Shown here piece after piece: positions 37,985 through 51,348 of a stretch of 64,000 nt of DNA. Source of the stretch: Moringa oleifera (Eukaryota > Streptophyta > Magnoliopsida > Brassicales > Moringaceae). A program made the position numbers and the translations under genes. Position 1 is the first letter of the stretch. Each line of letters opens with the position of its first letter. Under the pieces are notes generated by a model that was not told the origin of the DNA, made no database searches, and saw only the letters and a list, made by a program, of their open reading frames with translations. The stretch spans positions 6,014,001 to 6,078,000 of the forward strand of contig JAJFZO010000407.1 in the NCBI GenBank assembly GCA_021397835.1. Reading direction: 5' to 3'.

Positions 37985-40405
37985 ATGGCAAAGAAGCTCT
38001 GCTGGCTTGGTTGGTTGAAGAGACTCTTTGTTTCTGAGGCAAAAACAAAAGAAGAAAAGGTTGATTTTCATTTCCATTTTCACTGTTTTGACTATTTTTT
38101 CTGTATAATTTTTCTGCTCGATACATTTTATACTTCCTTTCCAGAAACCAAAGAGGTGGAGATGGGTGTTTGGGAGGTTCAAGTTCAGACAGCAGCCTGC
38201 AATCACAGCACCACAGAGAACATTGAGGGAGGCAACAGAAGAGCAGAGAAAACATGCCATAAATGTAGCCATTGCAACAGCAGCTGCAGCTGAAGTTGTC
38301 CGGCTTGCAGGTGCCTCTAAGTCCAATCACCATTTCAACAAGGGAGATCGAAACTTGGCTGCCATCAAGATTCAAAGTGCTTTCAGGGCATATCTGGTCT
38401 GTTTCTTGATTCTTTAGCTTTCTGTAACTGGTCTTAATATGCAGACACACAACCAATTAAAATGTTGATGCCTTATGCTGTTGCTCTGTGTATATATAAA
38501 AGCATAACTTCTCTTCACTTATGTGAAATGATTTGAAGAAGTCCTTTGCAAAGGGTACATTTATATTTGGAGATGCACATCATTCAACGGGAGGAAGTAC
38601 TTATTACTGAAGAACCAAGTAAAATTCATGCCAGAACTTTTTTGACTAAGAATCATAAAAGTAATTAAGCTAGCGAGAAGAAACTTAAGTAGCCAATCTA
38701 ATGATTCTATTAATGAAATCCTCTCCACACCCTTCTTTCTCACTATTTTCTCTGCCCTGCTGGGTAAAAGATCAGCTTTTCATAATACTATAGCTTGAAT
38801 TGGATAGACAGCCAACTTATGAAATCTTTTACTCTATGCTAGTCTTACAAAAAGAAAAATTCTATTAAAGAAGGCTTCTTAAGGTAAACATGCCATGCCA
38901 CTTCTACTCTGATCTGCAGTTCTTTCCTTTTTCATTTTGGACCTGATTGAATATAAGATGGAATTGAAACAGGCAAGAAAAGCACTGCGAGCACTGAAGG
39001 GATTGGTGAGACTTCAAGCCATTGTCCGTGGTCAAGCTGTGAGACGCCAAGTAGTCAGCTCATTGAAGTGTTTGCCATCCAGTGCTAAAATTCAATCAGA
39101 GGTCCAGGAAAAGTGCATTCCTGCTGCAGATAGAACTTGCAGTTACATTGACAGAAAACATTGCCTCAAGGCAAAAGAAGAGGTGAAAGAGAAAGAAACA
39201 CAGGTAGGTGAGACGGCCTGATCAAAAAATTCTTTTGTTTTCTTTCTTTCTTCCTGTTTTTTTTTTTTTTTTCATTCCATCAAATGCTTCTCAGGCAGGC
39301 TATCTTGGAAATCAATTTGGAGGTAATATGAGTTAGGACCACCTGGGAACATGATCATCTAAGAAAAGTCTTCTCTTTTTCTTTCTTTTCTTTTCCTTTT
39401 TCCCATCAAAAGTATTTCATCAAACAAGTAAAATTATGTTTCATATGACGTGGAAACTTGAATACCATGTGGAGGTATTCTTTTCAGGTAGTAGCTTTTA
39501 CATGTCTGAATTAAGTGACGAGACTGCATATTCAACTTTGTTGGCTTCTGAAATTTTATTGCTTTATTTGATTTAATCATTTTGACATGGGAAGCATGAA
39601 AGCAGCAGTGAGAGGAGTTGGGATTGCAGCACGCTCTCGAAAGAAGACATTGAAGCCATATGGTTGAGAAAGCAAGAGGCCATGATCAAAAGGGAGAGGA
39701 TGTTGAGATACTCATACTCTCACCAGGTATTCTATCTGATATATTCTTCCCCATTAGTTGCAAAAGAATGAAACAGCTTACAATTTATATATGGTCATTT
39801 TGATCCTCACCAGGCCTGTTTTCAGGCATCTTTCCCTGTGCGTTCAATTTCTCCTGCCTGTTTTGACAGTTTTCAATATAATTGTCCTTTTGTAGGAGAG
39901 AAAAAGCCCTCATATGCTGTTAGAATCAGTTTATAACAAAGAAAGTGGAAGAAGAAGCTGTCGGCTGGAACAATGGGCAGACACAGAGGGATATGGTAGG
40001 GAAGGAACAAAGACTTTAAAAACTGTTTATTCAAATGTTGCTACTGGTGTACAATCTCCAGCACAACTCAAACTGAGAAAACTGCAAAAGCATGATTCGC
40101 TGGATGTACTAAATTCACCAATTTCATTGCCGAGGAGATCATTTTGTCACACAGAAAACAATGCTGCAGGAGACGATAGTTCCATCCTGAGTTCACAGGG
40201 TTTTCCAATGTACATGGCAGTGACTCAATCTGCCAAGGCAAGGTCCAGGTCCGTGAGCATACCAAAGCAACGTGTAGGATTTATGGACCCTCAGTTTGAG
40301 AACCACATGCTATACAAGGACAGGATTTCTTTTTGGTCTTCTTCCAACGGTGAATCAATTATTACCGACATTAAGAGTGGCAATTCTCAGCGTACACCAA
40401 TCTAA
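37985..40405 (+). CDS. IQD12: IQ67-domain calmodulin-binding protein, IQD12-like
   Basis: Exons: 37985-38059, 38145-38396, 38973-39203, 39595-39726, 39896-40405; 399 aa. IQD proteins bind calmodulin and microtubules or membranes as scaffolds and shape cell growth. Seen: N-terminal MAKKLCWLGWLKRLF, followed by KPKRWRWVFGRFK (basic). Next is EEQRKHAINVAIATAAAAEV, the start of the IQ67 domain. The IQ motif AAIKIQSAFRAYLARKALRA is split by an intron after YL, the position conserved in the family. A second IQ-like motif reads LVRLQAIVRGQAVRRQ. Further blocks match the IQD12 group: WLRKQEAMIKRERMLRYSYS, RKSPHMLLE, RSCRLEQW and SVSIPKQRVGFMD. Exon 4 could begin only at 39595, because other nearby AGs give a stop. 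The subgroup name is less sure than the family. The right end of its 3' flank is the left breakpoint of the downstream duplication. Confidence 0.9.
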
Positions 40406-41202
40406 GCATGAATCATTGTCAGTAAGAGTGATATATATGGGCTAGGTAGCTATGATTCTCAACTTAGAGAGTGCTTTTTCTTCCGCATAATGCTGGGATT
40501 TTGATTGGTTTTCTGCCACATGGCTATGAACATATGAAGAAATTTCAAGTTCGGGTCATGCATGATCTTCAAAGGGTCTCATCACAAGGGTTGCGATATC
40601 TCATGCTTCTGCCAGGCCTCCTTGATTATATTGAGGACAGTCCTATCAGTTTTCAGTCTGGTTGTTTTCCTTTTCTTGGATTTATCTTTATGTTTTCTGG
40701 GCGAATGGTTGTGGCTTACTGGTGTTCTTTCGACAGATTACATACGAAAAGAATTTTCAATTGGATGAGTGTAATGAAGGTTGGCTTCTAGCAGTCATGT
40801 TCATATTCATACAAGATCCTCATTCTTTGTGTGTATTATCGAAATAAAGATATCTGATTTTGGTTTTGCTTAGTCTTTAACTACTGGAAAAAATATTTGA
40901 TCAGTTAAGGTTTTCCTTTATGAAACCTACATTCAGGAAATAATTCTAAGAAAGCAAAATAGGCTTTGAGGAGAGTTAATTGGCGTGCAGATCCATTACA
41001 TCTCCATAAAGTGCCTGCAGCCTCTTGTTTTCTTTGATTGAGGAGAAAAATGAGAATAACATGACGAAGTGACTTCATTATTTTGAAAACTTCAAGGGTA
41101 CCACAGTGGTTTCCATGCCCTTGCCAGCAGATCAAAGATACTTATTTAGCAGTACATACATACCATAGGAAACCCACTTCCCATGATAGGCTCATGCAGC
41201 TC
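40406..41202. other. Flank between IQD stop and glucanase A stop
   Basis: Convergent 3' flanks. The duplicated unit begins at 40497, only 92 bp after the IQD stop codon. Short frames here are not conserved in copy B and are not genes. Confidence 0.65.
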
Positions 41203-42439
41203 TTAGTTAAAAGTTACTAGGTACTTAGGCTGCTTGTTTGGAAAGAAGAGGCCCCAGTGTTTTTCAAGTTCTGGTTCTTTCCTGTTCTCGTTAAACATGG
41301 CGAAGATGTAAGTTTCTATAGGCTTTCCAGGCCTCTTGGGAGTGCCCTGCTTGACATGTTGCATCAGATTTGTATTGTAAGTTCTTGCAGTGTCCACATT
41401 CGTATCCACGCCACCACCTGAGGGCCATCCACTCTCTGATACAACAACGTCCAAAGAACCACCGCCGGCCTTCTCCAGGGCGGAGTAGACAGCATCCAAC
41501 ATGGCATCAAAGAGGTTATGGTATTGTAATGGAGGATCTTGAACAACAACTGATGGTCTGAAAAGAGCATAATCAAGCTTGATATCTCTGGTATTATCCC
41601 TGTAACTGAAGTAAGGATACACATTAACAAGTAATGGAGCTTGGTTTTCCTTTAAGAAGCTGATGATTGGACCCAAAAGTGGTTGATACTCAGGATTGAC
41701 GACTCCCTTTGATGGCGGGTAGGAGTCTGTAACGAACGCCGTGAAAGTAGCTGTGGAGACCTTGATTTGGTTGCCAAGGCCAGCACCAACAATGGCGTTG
41801 CGTATGTTCCTCATGGCTGGAACGAGAAACTGAGCAAATGAATGGGAAGGCTGTACTTCGTTGCCAACGGCGATGTACCGGAACTGGACATTGTCATATT
41901 TTTTGACGTTTTTTTGGACCCATGCATCGGCGTTGGCTTGGCTGGACGCAACAGATTGCAGGTCCACGTTTGGAAGATCTAGCAAGAGCTCAATACCAGA
42001 GCCTCTAAGGGCTTCAAGAGCGTCTGCATCTGGCGCGTAGAGTCTCATTCTTCGAATGTTGTTCTGCTTGAAGAGGGCGACAACTTCAGCTGGTGGTGGT
42101 AAGCCATCACCAACCCTTCCATAACAAACTCCTGTCTGCGCACCTGCATGAAACCCACCAAGTTCTTCAACATTTCAACTTCGAAACTTTTCTAACCATT
42201 TCTACATCCAATCATCACACACACACACACACACGCATAAACTACATTTACTTATAACAAGTAGGAATAAATTTCACTGTGCAAAACTCTCAACTATGAC
42301 ATATAGCATGCAAGTTTCTAGCTAGAGTTCAGAGAGCAAGGGGGAGACCTGTTACGTCTAGGCTAGCAATCAGGAGCCCAAAAAGGAGCATTGCTGAAGC
42401 CATGAGATGGCAGGAGCCAACTAAACTTGATTGAGCCAT
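41203..42439 (-). CDS. Glucan endo-1,3-beta-glucosidase, PR-2/GH17, copy A
   Basis: Exons on the minus strand: 42439-42349 and 42143-41203; 343 aa. It hydrolyses beta-1,3-glucan (callose, fungal walls). Residues 1-31 are a signal peptide (core [13 protein letters not shown]), with AQTGVCYGR as the usual mature start. GH17 catalytic residues are visible: acid/base Glu126 in YIAVGNEV and nucleophile Glu267 in [12 protein letters not shown]. The chain ends right after the barrel (KYLVTFN), with no X8 domain or GPI signal, so it should be apoplastic, or at most vacuolar. The intron after the signal peptide is at the family's conserved place and holds an (AC)n tract. A TATA box lies about 80 bp upstream. 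The gene is intact. It differs from copy B at 16 of the mature residues and is clearly less basic. Confidence 0.95.
42216..42234. repeat. (AC)n microsatellite
   Basis: In the intron of glucanase A; almost absent at the matching place of copy B (53636-53645), so it is a length marker between the copies. Confidence 0.9.
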
Positions 42440-42516
42440 GCAGGCAGAGAGAAAGTAAAATGAATGATGTAAGGATACTGCCAACTCTGATGCTAAAGCA
42501 GCCATTGGAGCTGCCT

Positions 42517-42523
42517 TTTATAG
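42517..42523 (-). promoter_or_regulatory. TATA box of glucanase A
   Basis: TATAAAA on the minus strand, 78-84 bp before the start codon. A CCAAT motif stands just upstream (42502-42508). Both are conserved in copy B. Confidence 0.75.
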
Positions 42524-44679
42524 GCAAGAAGGGCTTCACATTGCCAGTGCCATTCCATACACTTCAAGCAATGTGACCCACAATTATGAGATATACCCAC
42601 TCGCACCATTCATGGTAGAAAAATTAATTGGAACTTAATTAGTTTCCTGGTTTGAAAAGTCCTAATTCTGTTCATGACCACATTACATTTCTTCCCAAAA
42701 ACCATTAGTCTTGTCCATTCTATTTCCAAATTTTATAATCCTAATCCACGAAATAAATCTTGTCTGCTGACTCAAAGAGCTGGCATATACAAGTCCTTAT
42801 CCAATCTATAACGCCAATTTTACTCTTTTTTTTATAAAAATCAAAGTGTAATAAGGTCATTTGGATGTGTAATTAAGCAAATGAACTTCTCCTTATCTAA
42901 TAGCCAGAAAGAGATTAGTATCAACTTTTGTTTTCCCTTCAAATTAATTTCATTGAGTTTTAGCTTAACTCGGTAATTTATGATTTGATCTCATAAATTA
43001 AACCCAAAGCTATGTTACACGTTGAGACATGACCAATATTACACCAAAGACATTGATAAATTATGTGGAAATTAAAATTGGTGGTATCGCAATGCTAATG
43101 ACCCAAACCGTCAAACAAGTTACACTTGAGAGCTTAGCAGACTCAAGTAACATTGGACCCAGTCAGCTTGACATGATGACAACCGCAAATTATGCATTGA
43201 GTTGATCACGAAAAAGACAAACGGAAAAGTAAAATATCCTCAGCTTATAATTAACAAGATTAATAAGAAGCAAACCATATGGATAGACTAAAATATATAG
43301 AAGCATAATCACTGGTTTATGGAAAGAATTGCTGCAGATACTAACTTTGAGGAACTAAGTGGAAGGTCTCCTGCACTCGTGACAAATGCAATACTACAAG
43401 AAGCTGCGGGACTAGTTAAAGGGGATGGAGCTCCGAGCACGTCTCTTTTGGGTGCCCTTAATTGGCAGGCAAGAATGAGAGCTCCACAATTCTATGGCCA
43501 GCCACGTCAATCACTCCGAGGCCTGTTCTGCAAGCAAGAAGTTTCCACAAAGACCTGCTTGCACCATTCAAGCCACATTAATAGCTTGTCTTTTGGAACT
43601 TGGTTTACTCAATGCCTTTGAAAAGTATTTTTAGAGTTTTTATATTATGCCTCCTTCCTCTTTCTTTCTTACAATAGCAGGGCAGCCCCTCTCTGAATCT
43701 AGGCTTCACATTTGCTACGCAGTTTCCATGTATTACAAAACCAGTTTTATGTACGAGATGTGGCGTTATATATACCAGCAAATATGAGAAACCAATTTTC
43801 TTGACAATACTCAAACAAGACAGTTCAAGGATGCTAGAGGTGTTTAATACTGTTTGTCACATACTACACAGGGAAAGTTGAATCTCTAAGTAGTCATGGC
43901 CTGGGTGGTGTGGATGATAACCGAAGCTTTCACAGAGAGCTTCATATCTAAGTCATTGTGGATTGATGAGAACTGATTTTAGTTTTTGTCACAATTTGAT
44001 TGTTAAGTCTCCAGAACTTGATGAGTTTTCAACCTCATTTGGTTGCTTGATTGTTATTTTTCTTGTAGTCCATCACTACAAATTTTTCCCAATCACAGAC
44101 TCCAAACCGAGGGAGAGATGGATGCTGATGACATGTTTCTAGTATAAACACAAAAGGCTCAAAACATTTCAAAGATTCAATGAGCAATCACAATTTTCTG
44201 CACAGCGTTTCGACTAATTTCCCTAATTCAAGATCCTACGGGCACAACTAAAAATAGAAACAAAAAATGAAAAACAAAAACTATTTTTTCTTGAGGCATT
44301 TATTTCCGGGCATGAATCATCAAAGCTCATTCAATTGCTCCAGCCTAACAACTTGCCCTGCAAAAACTAAAACCAGGAGGAGCGCATCAATAAACATACA
44401 GAGATGATGTGTTTGATTTGGCAGAAGTAGAAAGCTAAAGAGAAACTTACATGCGTATAATCCTTCTAGTCTTAACTTAGGATTTTAGTTTCATTGTAAG
44501 AATTATCTACTTCAGCATCATTTCCCTGCCTGGCTGGAAAAAGCAGACAGGTTGTTCAGGAAAAATAGGTTTGAATCAAAAGCAACAGAGAGCCTATCCT
44601 TCTATGTTTTAGATAAGAAGCTAATCATGTGCTGACCTGTACAAATTCAATCAGCATCTTCAGACGATTCATAAGAAAC
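42524..44679. other. Unit A spacer: glucanase promoter region and chromomethylase 3' flank
   Basis: AT-rich promoter DNA to about 43250, then a GC-richer stretch 43319-43700. This contains a 100-codon + strand frame, but copy B carries a stop (CAATAA near 54874) and shifts in it, so it is not a supported gene. From 43700 to 44679 there is non-coding DNA downstream of the methyltransferase pseudogene. Parts of this spacer recur at 63650-64000. Confidence 0.6.
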
Positions 44680-47600
44680 TCATTCTGAGATATCTGGGAA
44701 ACTTGCAGGCAGTCTGGACAATGGCTCATTATCTGAAAGGCCACAGTAAGCCATACCGAAGGAATGTCACAAAGCTCGGGCAACAGGGACTGCAACCGCA
44801 TTGCCCACTTGAATGTACCTGAAACAAATACCAAAGGATTAAGCAACAGAAACATGAACAAACTACAAGCAAACAAGTGCATGTCTAGGACATGATTGTT
44901 GCTTGTTTTCTTAAAGATAAATCAGAAATTTATGTGAATTATACGAGTACCTTTCTTTGATAGGCCCACAAAATTTATAATAGTCAGGGAAACCTTGAAG
45001 TCTTGTATTTTCACGAACCCATAAGACTCGATCTTGTTCAGGATGTATAATTGCCTGTAGAGCAAAATGCAACATCATTAGTTAATATCTGCACATAATA
45101 TGGATATACCTCAGCAATATGAACAACAAAGAGTCTCACCTGATCACGAGGTTATGCTCTTGTGACAACCGTTGGCACAATCTCATCCCACCATAAACGT
45201 CCAAAAGGTCTATATAATTTTTGAAACTAGATGTTGTTAAAATAAACTCAAGTGCTGAATCAAATCAAAATGAATGAAAAGAAACACTTTGATGACGTCC
45301 CATTAACAAAACTCATAGCATAATCAGGAACCTGTTTAAATACCATATAGAAAAATTTAAAGAAAAGATTGGACCCGGAAGAAATGCAGATACATAAATG
45401 CAGGCTCAAAAAAGAGGAGATCATTACCAAAGGCTTTCCTGAATCCAAATAAACCCTCTTCACATTAGGATTTCACTCGACTGCACTATCTGGACGAACA
45501 TGTACACTTGATAAGTCTCTAAAATTTGCTCCCTAATGGCAAAAGAAAAATAAATAGGCTGATTAACAAATTAGAACAAGGAACACCTTAAGATTTCAAT
45601 CAAACTACAATTATTCTTAAGCATTCAGTGCAAGTATAAAAATGAAACTACTTTTTTTTTTAGGAATCTGACAAACAGGTTGATAATCATCTTTATTCAA
45701 TTTTAGAGGACGATGATCATAGAGAAAATTTTTTATAAGTTTTGATAAAGAACCTAGTAATTTTGCAAAATAACCAAACAAATTAGAGTTTAAAGTTTGC
45801 CCAACATCTTAATGAAACCTGCTTTAACAATCAAACAATAGAACACAATTGTTTCACATTAAGCAAGCAACATTACCTATTAGCTGCATGCATAAACAAA
45901 GATCTTTTAACAATAATATTTTTGAATTAGTAAACAAAACCAATTGCTAAAGTGAAGCAAATTGATGGAGTAAAATATCATGTGCTACAAGAACAAAAGA
46001 CAAAACCACCATCTGCATTATCAATTTTTAAATAGATAATACAACCTGCAATAAGAAATTAAAAAAAAAAATCAAAAATTTACTTTAAGAACAACAATAA
46101 GAGACAATGACAACAAAAGAATTTATAAAATACAATTTAATTTGAGTAGATGAGTGCGACAACATGATTCCTTTAATAGTAAATTCATAAGATCGACGGT
46201 TACTCACCATTTTTTCTTAAAATGATGAATCATTCAAATACTATTCTAGGTTCTTTATCATAAGGCATTTCATCTTGATGTTCATCATTCTCAACCTAAT
46301 TGTCACCAAATAATATCAAATACAAAGAGAAGAGATAATAAATCCAATATGCCTAGAATAATGATACTAACAATAATATTATAAAACTTACAACAGGCAG
46401 ATCATATTTTGCATCTTACAGCAAAAATTTCTTTACCAATTGCATTATGTGTCCTTCATCATAAGCAACAATATTCATCTGCAACCATTATATAGTATGA
46501 ATATCAAACATTTTCTGAAGTACACAAGACAACAGAAATAACCATACCTCAAACTCAAGAGGAATGACACCTCTTACAACAACATCATGTGTTGAAAGCA
46601 GATATTGAGGTAGCTTCTGCAATAAGCAAAGATTAATTTTAAAGCAAAGTTCAACCAACAATATAGACAAAGTAAAGATTAATAGTATCACCTACTTGGG
46701 TTAGGCCCCCCACAAAAAGAAACGCATTCGAAATTAGGGAAGTCCATATACTCTTGCTGCCATCATTCCGATATGAACTAGGTAATTCATTTATAAGAGT
46801 CGAGTGATGGCATAACGTCCAAAATATCCATTAGCAAACTTTAAGATATTGAAAACATTCTCCATCAATACAAATTTTAACTTCAGAAATTCAACAATAT
46901 CCTTATAAACAAGAAGTTGCTTGTTTTTCTCATCACCTAAAGGGCTATCTTTATTCCTAAAACGGTTGAAACTACTAATGCCTTGACATGGAGGTCCGTC
47001 ACAAATCACATCAACATCCCCTTAAACATTCAAAACAATAAAATACTCTTAGAAACCTTGTTATCAAGAAAAACTAATAGTCATAAGTTAAAGAGGCAAT
47101 AATTGAGACAAATATAAGATTTGTTCTAAACAAATAGAAATTCAAGTAAATTAAAAGTTGAGACTTAAAAATAAGTACTGACAAGGGCAAGATCTTTGAC
47201 TTATATCCCTGTCTGACAAACTCCTCAATGCATTCTTGACATTCACTGTTGTGAAAATATCAATTGTAAATCACAACTTTAAATTGCATATATATACTTT
47301 TATGTTTTGTATGCATCAAGCATGCATGTATTCATATATGCATAAGTATTGATTACTCACCGAAGCCCTTGAATCAGCTCCCAAGTATCTTCATTAGGCC
47401 CATAATTTTTCCAACGAACCTATAAATAAAAAATTTCAAAACAAAAAAAGAGTTATATGAAATTATAAAATTATCAAAAATAAAAAATAATCAACTTCCA
47501 ATCTTAGATTTCAAGTACCTTGAAATACAATCTACTTTTTCCTTTTTCTTTGAAATGTCATTGTTTTCCTTTCTCTTTCTCTTTTGGATTACCATAGGAG

Positions 47601-50600
47601 ATGGCAACTATCTTCTCAACTTCAAGGACCTCAAAGTCATTTTCACCATCATTCTCATCACTATCATGAGTTTCATTGCCTTCATCAATTTTTGTTTCAA
47701 AGAAATAAAAGCGTAGTTGCCGTGGGCCATTATCTTTGATCAAGTTAAAACTAACGCATAATTTTTCCCAATCCTTTATCAAAAAAAAAAAAAAAAAATC
47801 TTCAACTGATTCATTCCATACCTGATTGACGAATTAGATTATTCTTCAAATCTTGCTTAGATGCACATAATAATACAAATGAATAAAAAAAAAAGGTAAA
47901 TAGTTTACCACTGTTTCCGGATGATTTAATTTAAGACTCCCACAAGCATATTTATTTGAATATACTGCCCATCTCTAAAAAACAAGTATTAAAATCAATC
48001 ACATCATCATCAAACCAACACATGAGCAAATAAATATAAATGACTACGGCTACTATTGTTGTATGACTAAAAAAACTAGCACACCGTGGTAAGATTCAAC
48101 CTAGACAAGTTTGCACCAAGGCACAAACCGATCGACATTGCTCCAGCGCTGGAGCATAAATCCAATAGTGTAGCTTCTAATTTTGAATGCCTAGGAAAAT
48201 CATATTTCAAGCCAACTGCTAGATTCACATTATCAATGAAAATTGTTGATGATCTCTTACTCCCAACTGATTTATTTTTTCCAAGTGAAAAATAATAAGA
48301 AACTAATAGAACATTCAAAATTTCATATAGAATTCTGCATGCTTGATGGAAAATAAAAAATGAAATTACTAACCTGTTGGCATAGTAGTAAATGTAGAAT
48401 ATGGAAGCAAATATATCATGTCATAATAATAATCGCAAACCGGAATTTTAGCCTTTCTAGCTTCAAAATCCACCTAAAAAGAAAGTACCAATATTTATCA
48501 ATTTTTTAAAGTAAGAAATAAAAAAAGAGAAAAAGATTAAAAGCTTATAAAATGCAATTATACATTTAATGGAACTAGGATAATATTCAATTTCTCAACC
48601 AAACAATCTGAGGGATTGTCATATCGAATTTCTGAAAAGAAAACATGTTTTTCATCGATAAGATGGCCAAGCTTTTGAATAATCTGAAAAAACAAAAAAA
48701 AAAGTAAGGTAAAAATAAGACAACAACTAGATAAGAATTAGAGTGAGAATCAATTAAGATAATTTACAAATTTGTATAGTTTTACATAAACCTCAAATTT
48801 TATCTTACAGTGTCTCGAGCTCTGTAAAATCATTGAGCAATGAAACACAATTCTCCGTTTATCGTCTCAAACTTTTTCACAATTTTACAAATATAACAAT
48901 CCTCCCCTTCTCCAGCCTACAAACAAATTATTAAGTGACAACCAAAACAACATATGAGATATTCTCAAAACCAGCTCCTCATGCACAACTATATAAAAGT
49001 TTTATAAAAATTCAAGTAAAACAATATCATAGCCTACAAAGTTTTAATTTTAAGGTTGACAACCATTTCATTGGAAGAAACATGATAATTCAACATCTTA
49101 AAGCTTCCTTTTAAGTCAAAATCATGCATAATTTTTTTTTTTTTTTAGAAGCAACTATAAGAGGAAATATATGAAATAAATCTAGTGAAAGACATGCATA
49201 AGGAGCCATAAGTCCAATTGTTAAAAAATAAGTAAATAGAAAGAAGGTTTGCATTTTCAAAATCAACATGTTTAAATTTCATTCTAGTTGCAAATCCTCT
49301 GCAATAAAGGTACAAGTCAATCGGGCTTTTAATATTAATAGCATTATTTTATTACTATAAATATCCAATAAAAAAAAAACTTTACCTTTGTAGGTAAGAA
49401 ACATATATTTGCCAAAAAATATAAAAAAAAAAGGTGAAAACTAATTTTAACATGAGTATCATTATAAAGATCATAAATGATATGGTCACCTACTTCCACA
49501 GACATGTAATGGTGTCGAGCTTAAATGATATCATCAATTTCATTCCTGTTGAACCAAACAAACACATCTCATCAGATGCAAATAATAAAAATAATAAAAC
49601 ATAACCATCTCCTTCTTTCCTACTCTCAAACACAAGCCACAAGGAAATAAAATATGCATAAACTTACTTTAAACTTTTTGAGCCACTGCCTTGCTTCTGA
49701 TTCTGAAAAATGAAAATCAATTCTTAGTTCATGATTCATGCAAGCTTCTATTGCATAAAAGAGTTTGACTCTTTTTTGGTTTCTAATTTTAATTCTTACC
49801 ATGAGCTAATCTCCTAAAAAAGTAGGGAGGCTTTCTATTTGATGGTTTGATCATGTAATTGAGGCTTATAAATTAGAATTTTGAAACCAGTTAGAGGCAA
49901 ATTAAAGTGTGCATTAGTGAATGGTGAGGAAACAATTGATTGTGCAATCAAAAAGATTGGTTTGAGTGGTGTAAACAACTTCATGCAGCCAACTCCAACA
50001 AGTTTATGTTTGAAACTATTGTAGATCCTTAATTAAAAGTAAACAGAAGAAATAAGACATCAAAGGAAAATAAAAAAGTATACTTCAAATGCATATTTTT
50101 CCATGCTTTTTTTTTTATCGTTTCCGAAACATTTGAATGAAATATTTAAAAAAAAAAAACTCTGCATTGTCCTTTCCTTCTCTAAATTTATCATTTCCCT
50201 TCTAATTTTCCTTTCTTTATAATTTTCTTGGGTTCAACATATAAGTAATGAATGAGAGGATACCTTAGAAAGTTGTAAAATTTCCTTGATAATACCTGTG
50301 GTTTAAAATTTTTATTTCCCAAAAAGACCAAATTATAGAAAGAGCATGGTTTAATCTATCCTTTCCTAGCATTTCCTCATCAACAAAGACAGGAGATGAA
50401 CAAATGATTGCAAAACTAGGTATCAATTTCTCCATCTATCTCCTGCTTATCATAGCAAAAATTAAATTAAAATAAAACAGTTATGGCTGTAGATTTGCTT
50501 TAGATAATTAGCCATTAACCTCACTCAAGCTTGGCATTTCTGACAGATAAGCAAGCTCTTCCCTGTTTAGTAGAAAACACGAATATAATTTTGTTAGTGT

Positions 50601-51348
50601 CAGATGTCATCTCCAGCTTCATTCTGGTGATTCTGTGAAGTTAATCTAGACCTTAATTATTGAAACCATCGAAGCCAGTATCATTTATTTTTAAGCTCTT
50701 AAAATGTAAATAAATCGGTAGAACTGAAAATCTTTAGCTTGCCCGAAACAAAGGAACAAGTAGGTTAGTGAAAAGACGTACGCCTATACACATTTCTTGT
50801 TGTTGCATCAAATCTACATTATTAATCACCCATCAAATAAACATCATCATCTCAACGTAACTTCATAAACCATTAAGGCATTAACAATTCATCATCTTAA
50901 TCTCAAAATTCTATTCAACCTCAAGATTTTATTTAAAAAGGAGAACGAAGAAAGCGTAAAATACACATAAATACCTTGCCCTGGTGCCTATGAGGCCAGC
51001 GGCGCTTAGCCTCCACATCGGGAACCGGCTCGCCAAAAACTCTGGCTTCCTCTTCCTCGTCATCATCCTTGGACCTCGACCTCCTCTTCTTGTCACGAAC
51101 AGCTTCTTCTTTATCTCCTTCGTCTTCCCGTAGCTCTTCTTTTACTTCTTCGCCAACCAAATGAACGGAATTCTCCTGATCGACTCGGCTTTTCTTCTTC
51201 CTGCTTTCTTCCTCTTCGTTTCTCTTCAACTCCCTCGTAGAATTGGCAGTAGAAGTCGTCTTCGGCTTCTCACTTCTGCTTGGCTTCTTCTTTGGAGAAG
51301 ATGCAGCAGAAGCCGCTTCACGGGAAATGCTTTTCGTTTCGTAGGCAT
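44680..51348 (-). pseudogene. CMT: Chromomethylase (CMT3-class DNA cytosine methyltransferase), dead copy A
   Basis: Exon order on the minus strand follows CMT3. Lys/Glu-rich N-terminus 51348-50975, ending RWPHRHQGK. BAH start near 49500 (EVGDHIIYDLYNDTH) and BAH rest 48913-48800. Exons 48684-48560 and 48472-48379. Motif I 48290-48090 (ATLLDLCSSAGAMSIGLC, unlike the usual DLYSGCG). RWAVYSNKYACGS 47975. Chromodomain pieces 47815-47520 and 47420-47363 (NYGPNEDTWELIQGL). Motif IV 47020-46690 ([11 protein letters not shown], catalytic Cys kept). DVVVRGVIP 46570. [14 protein letters not shown] 45180. LQGFPDYY 44980. YIQVGNAVAVPVARAL 44815. The family methylates CHG sites. Breaks: one base short in an A run at codon 5-6; TGA at 48830; donor GT changed to AT after the BAH exon (~49450); poly-T expansion at 47780; stops in at least seven later places (for example 47558, 45152, 44767). 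Exon ends are approximate. Confidence 0.88.

Larger units (their letters stand above)
40497..51347. repeat. Segmental tandem duplication, unit A (~10.85 kb)
   Basis: Matches 51921-62789 in the same orientation, in the same order and over its whole length, with small indels and a few per cent substitutions. The offset stays between 11.42 and 11.48 kb at all checkpoints (40497/51921, 41203/52636, 43319/54795, 46791/58252, 50975/62415). Contents: 3' flank of the IQD gene, a glucanase gene (-), spacer, a chromomethylase pseudogene (-). Homology stops at the methyltransferase start codon. Confidence 0.93.

Noticed and set aside
43319..43621. 100-codon + strand frame in the unit A spacer
   Set aside because: The matching sequence in unit B has an in-frame stop and shifts, no family is recognisable, and no splice or promoter signals support it.
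44680..51348. Reading chromomethylase A as a functional gene by placing introns over every stop
   Set aside because: Several stops fall inside strictly conserved motifs with good splice sites around them, one donor is destroyed, and copy B shows the intact residues at those places.
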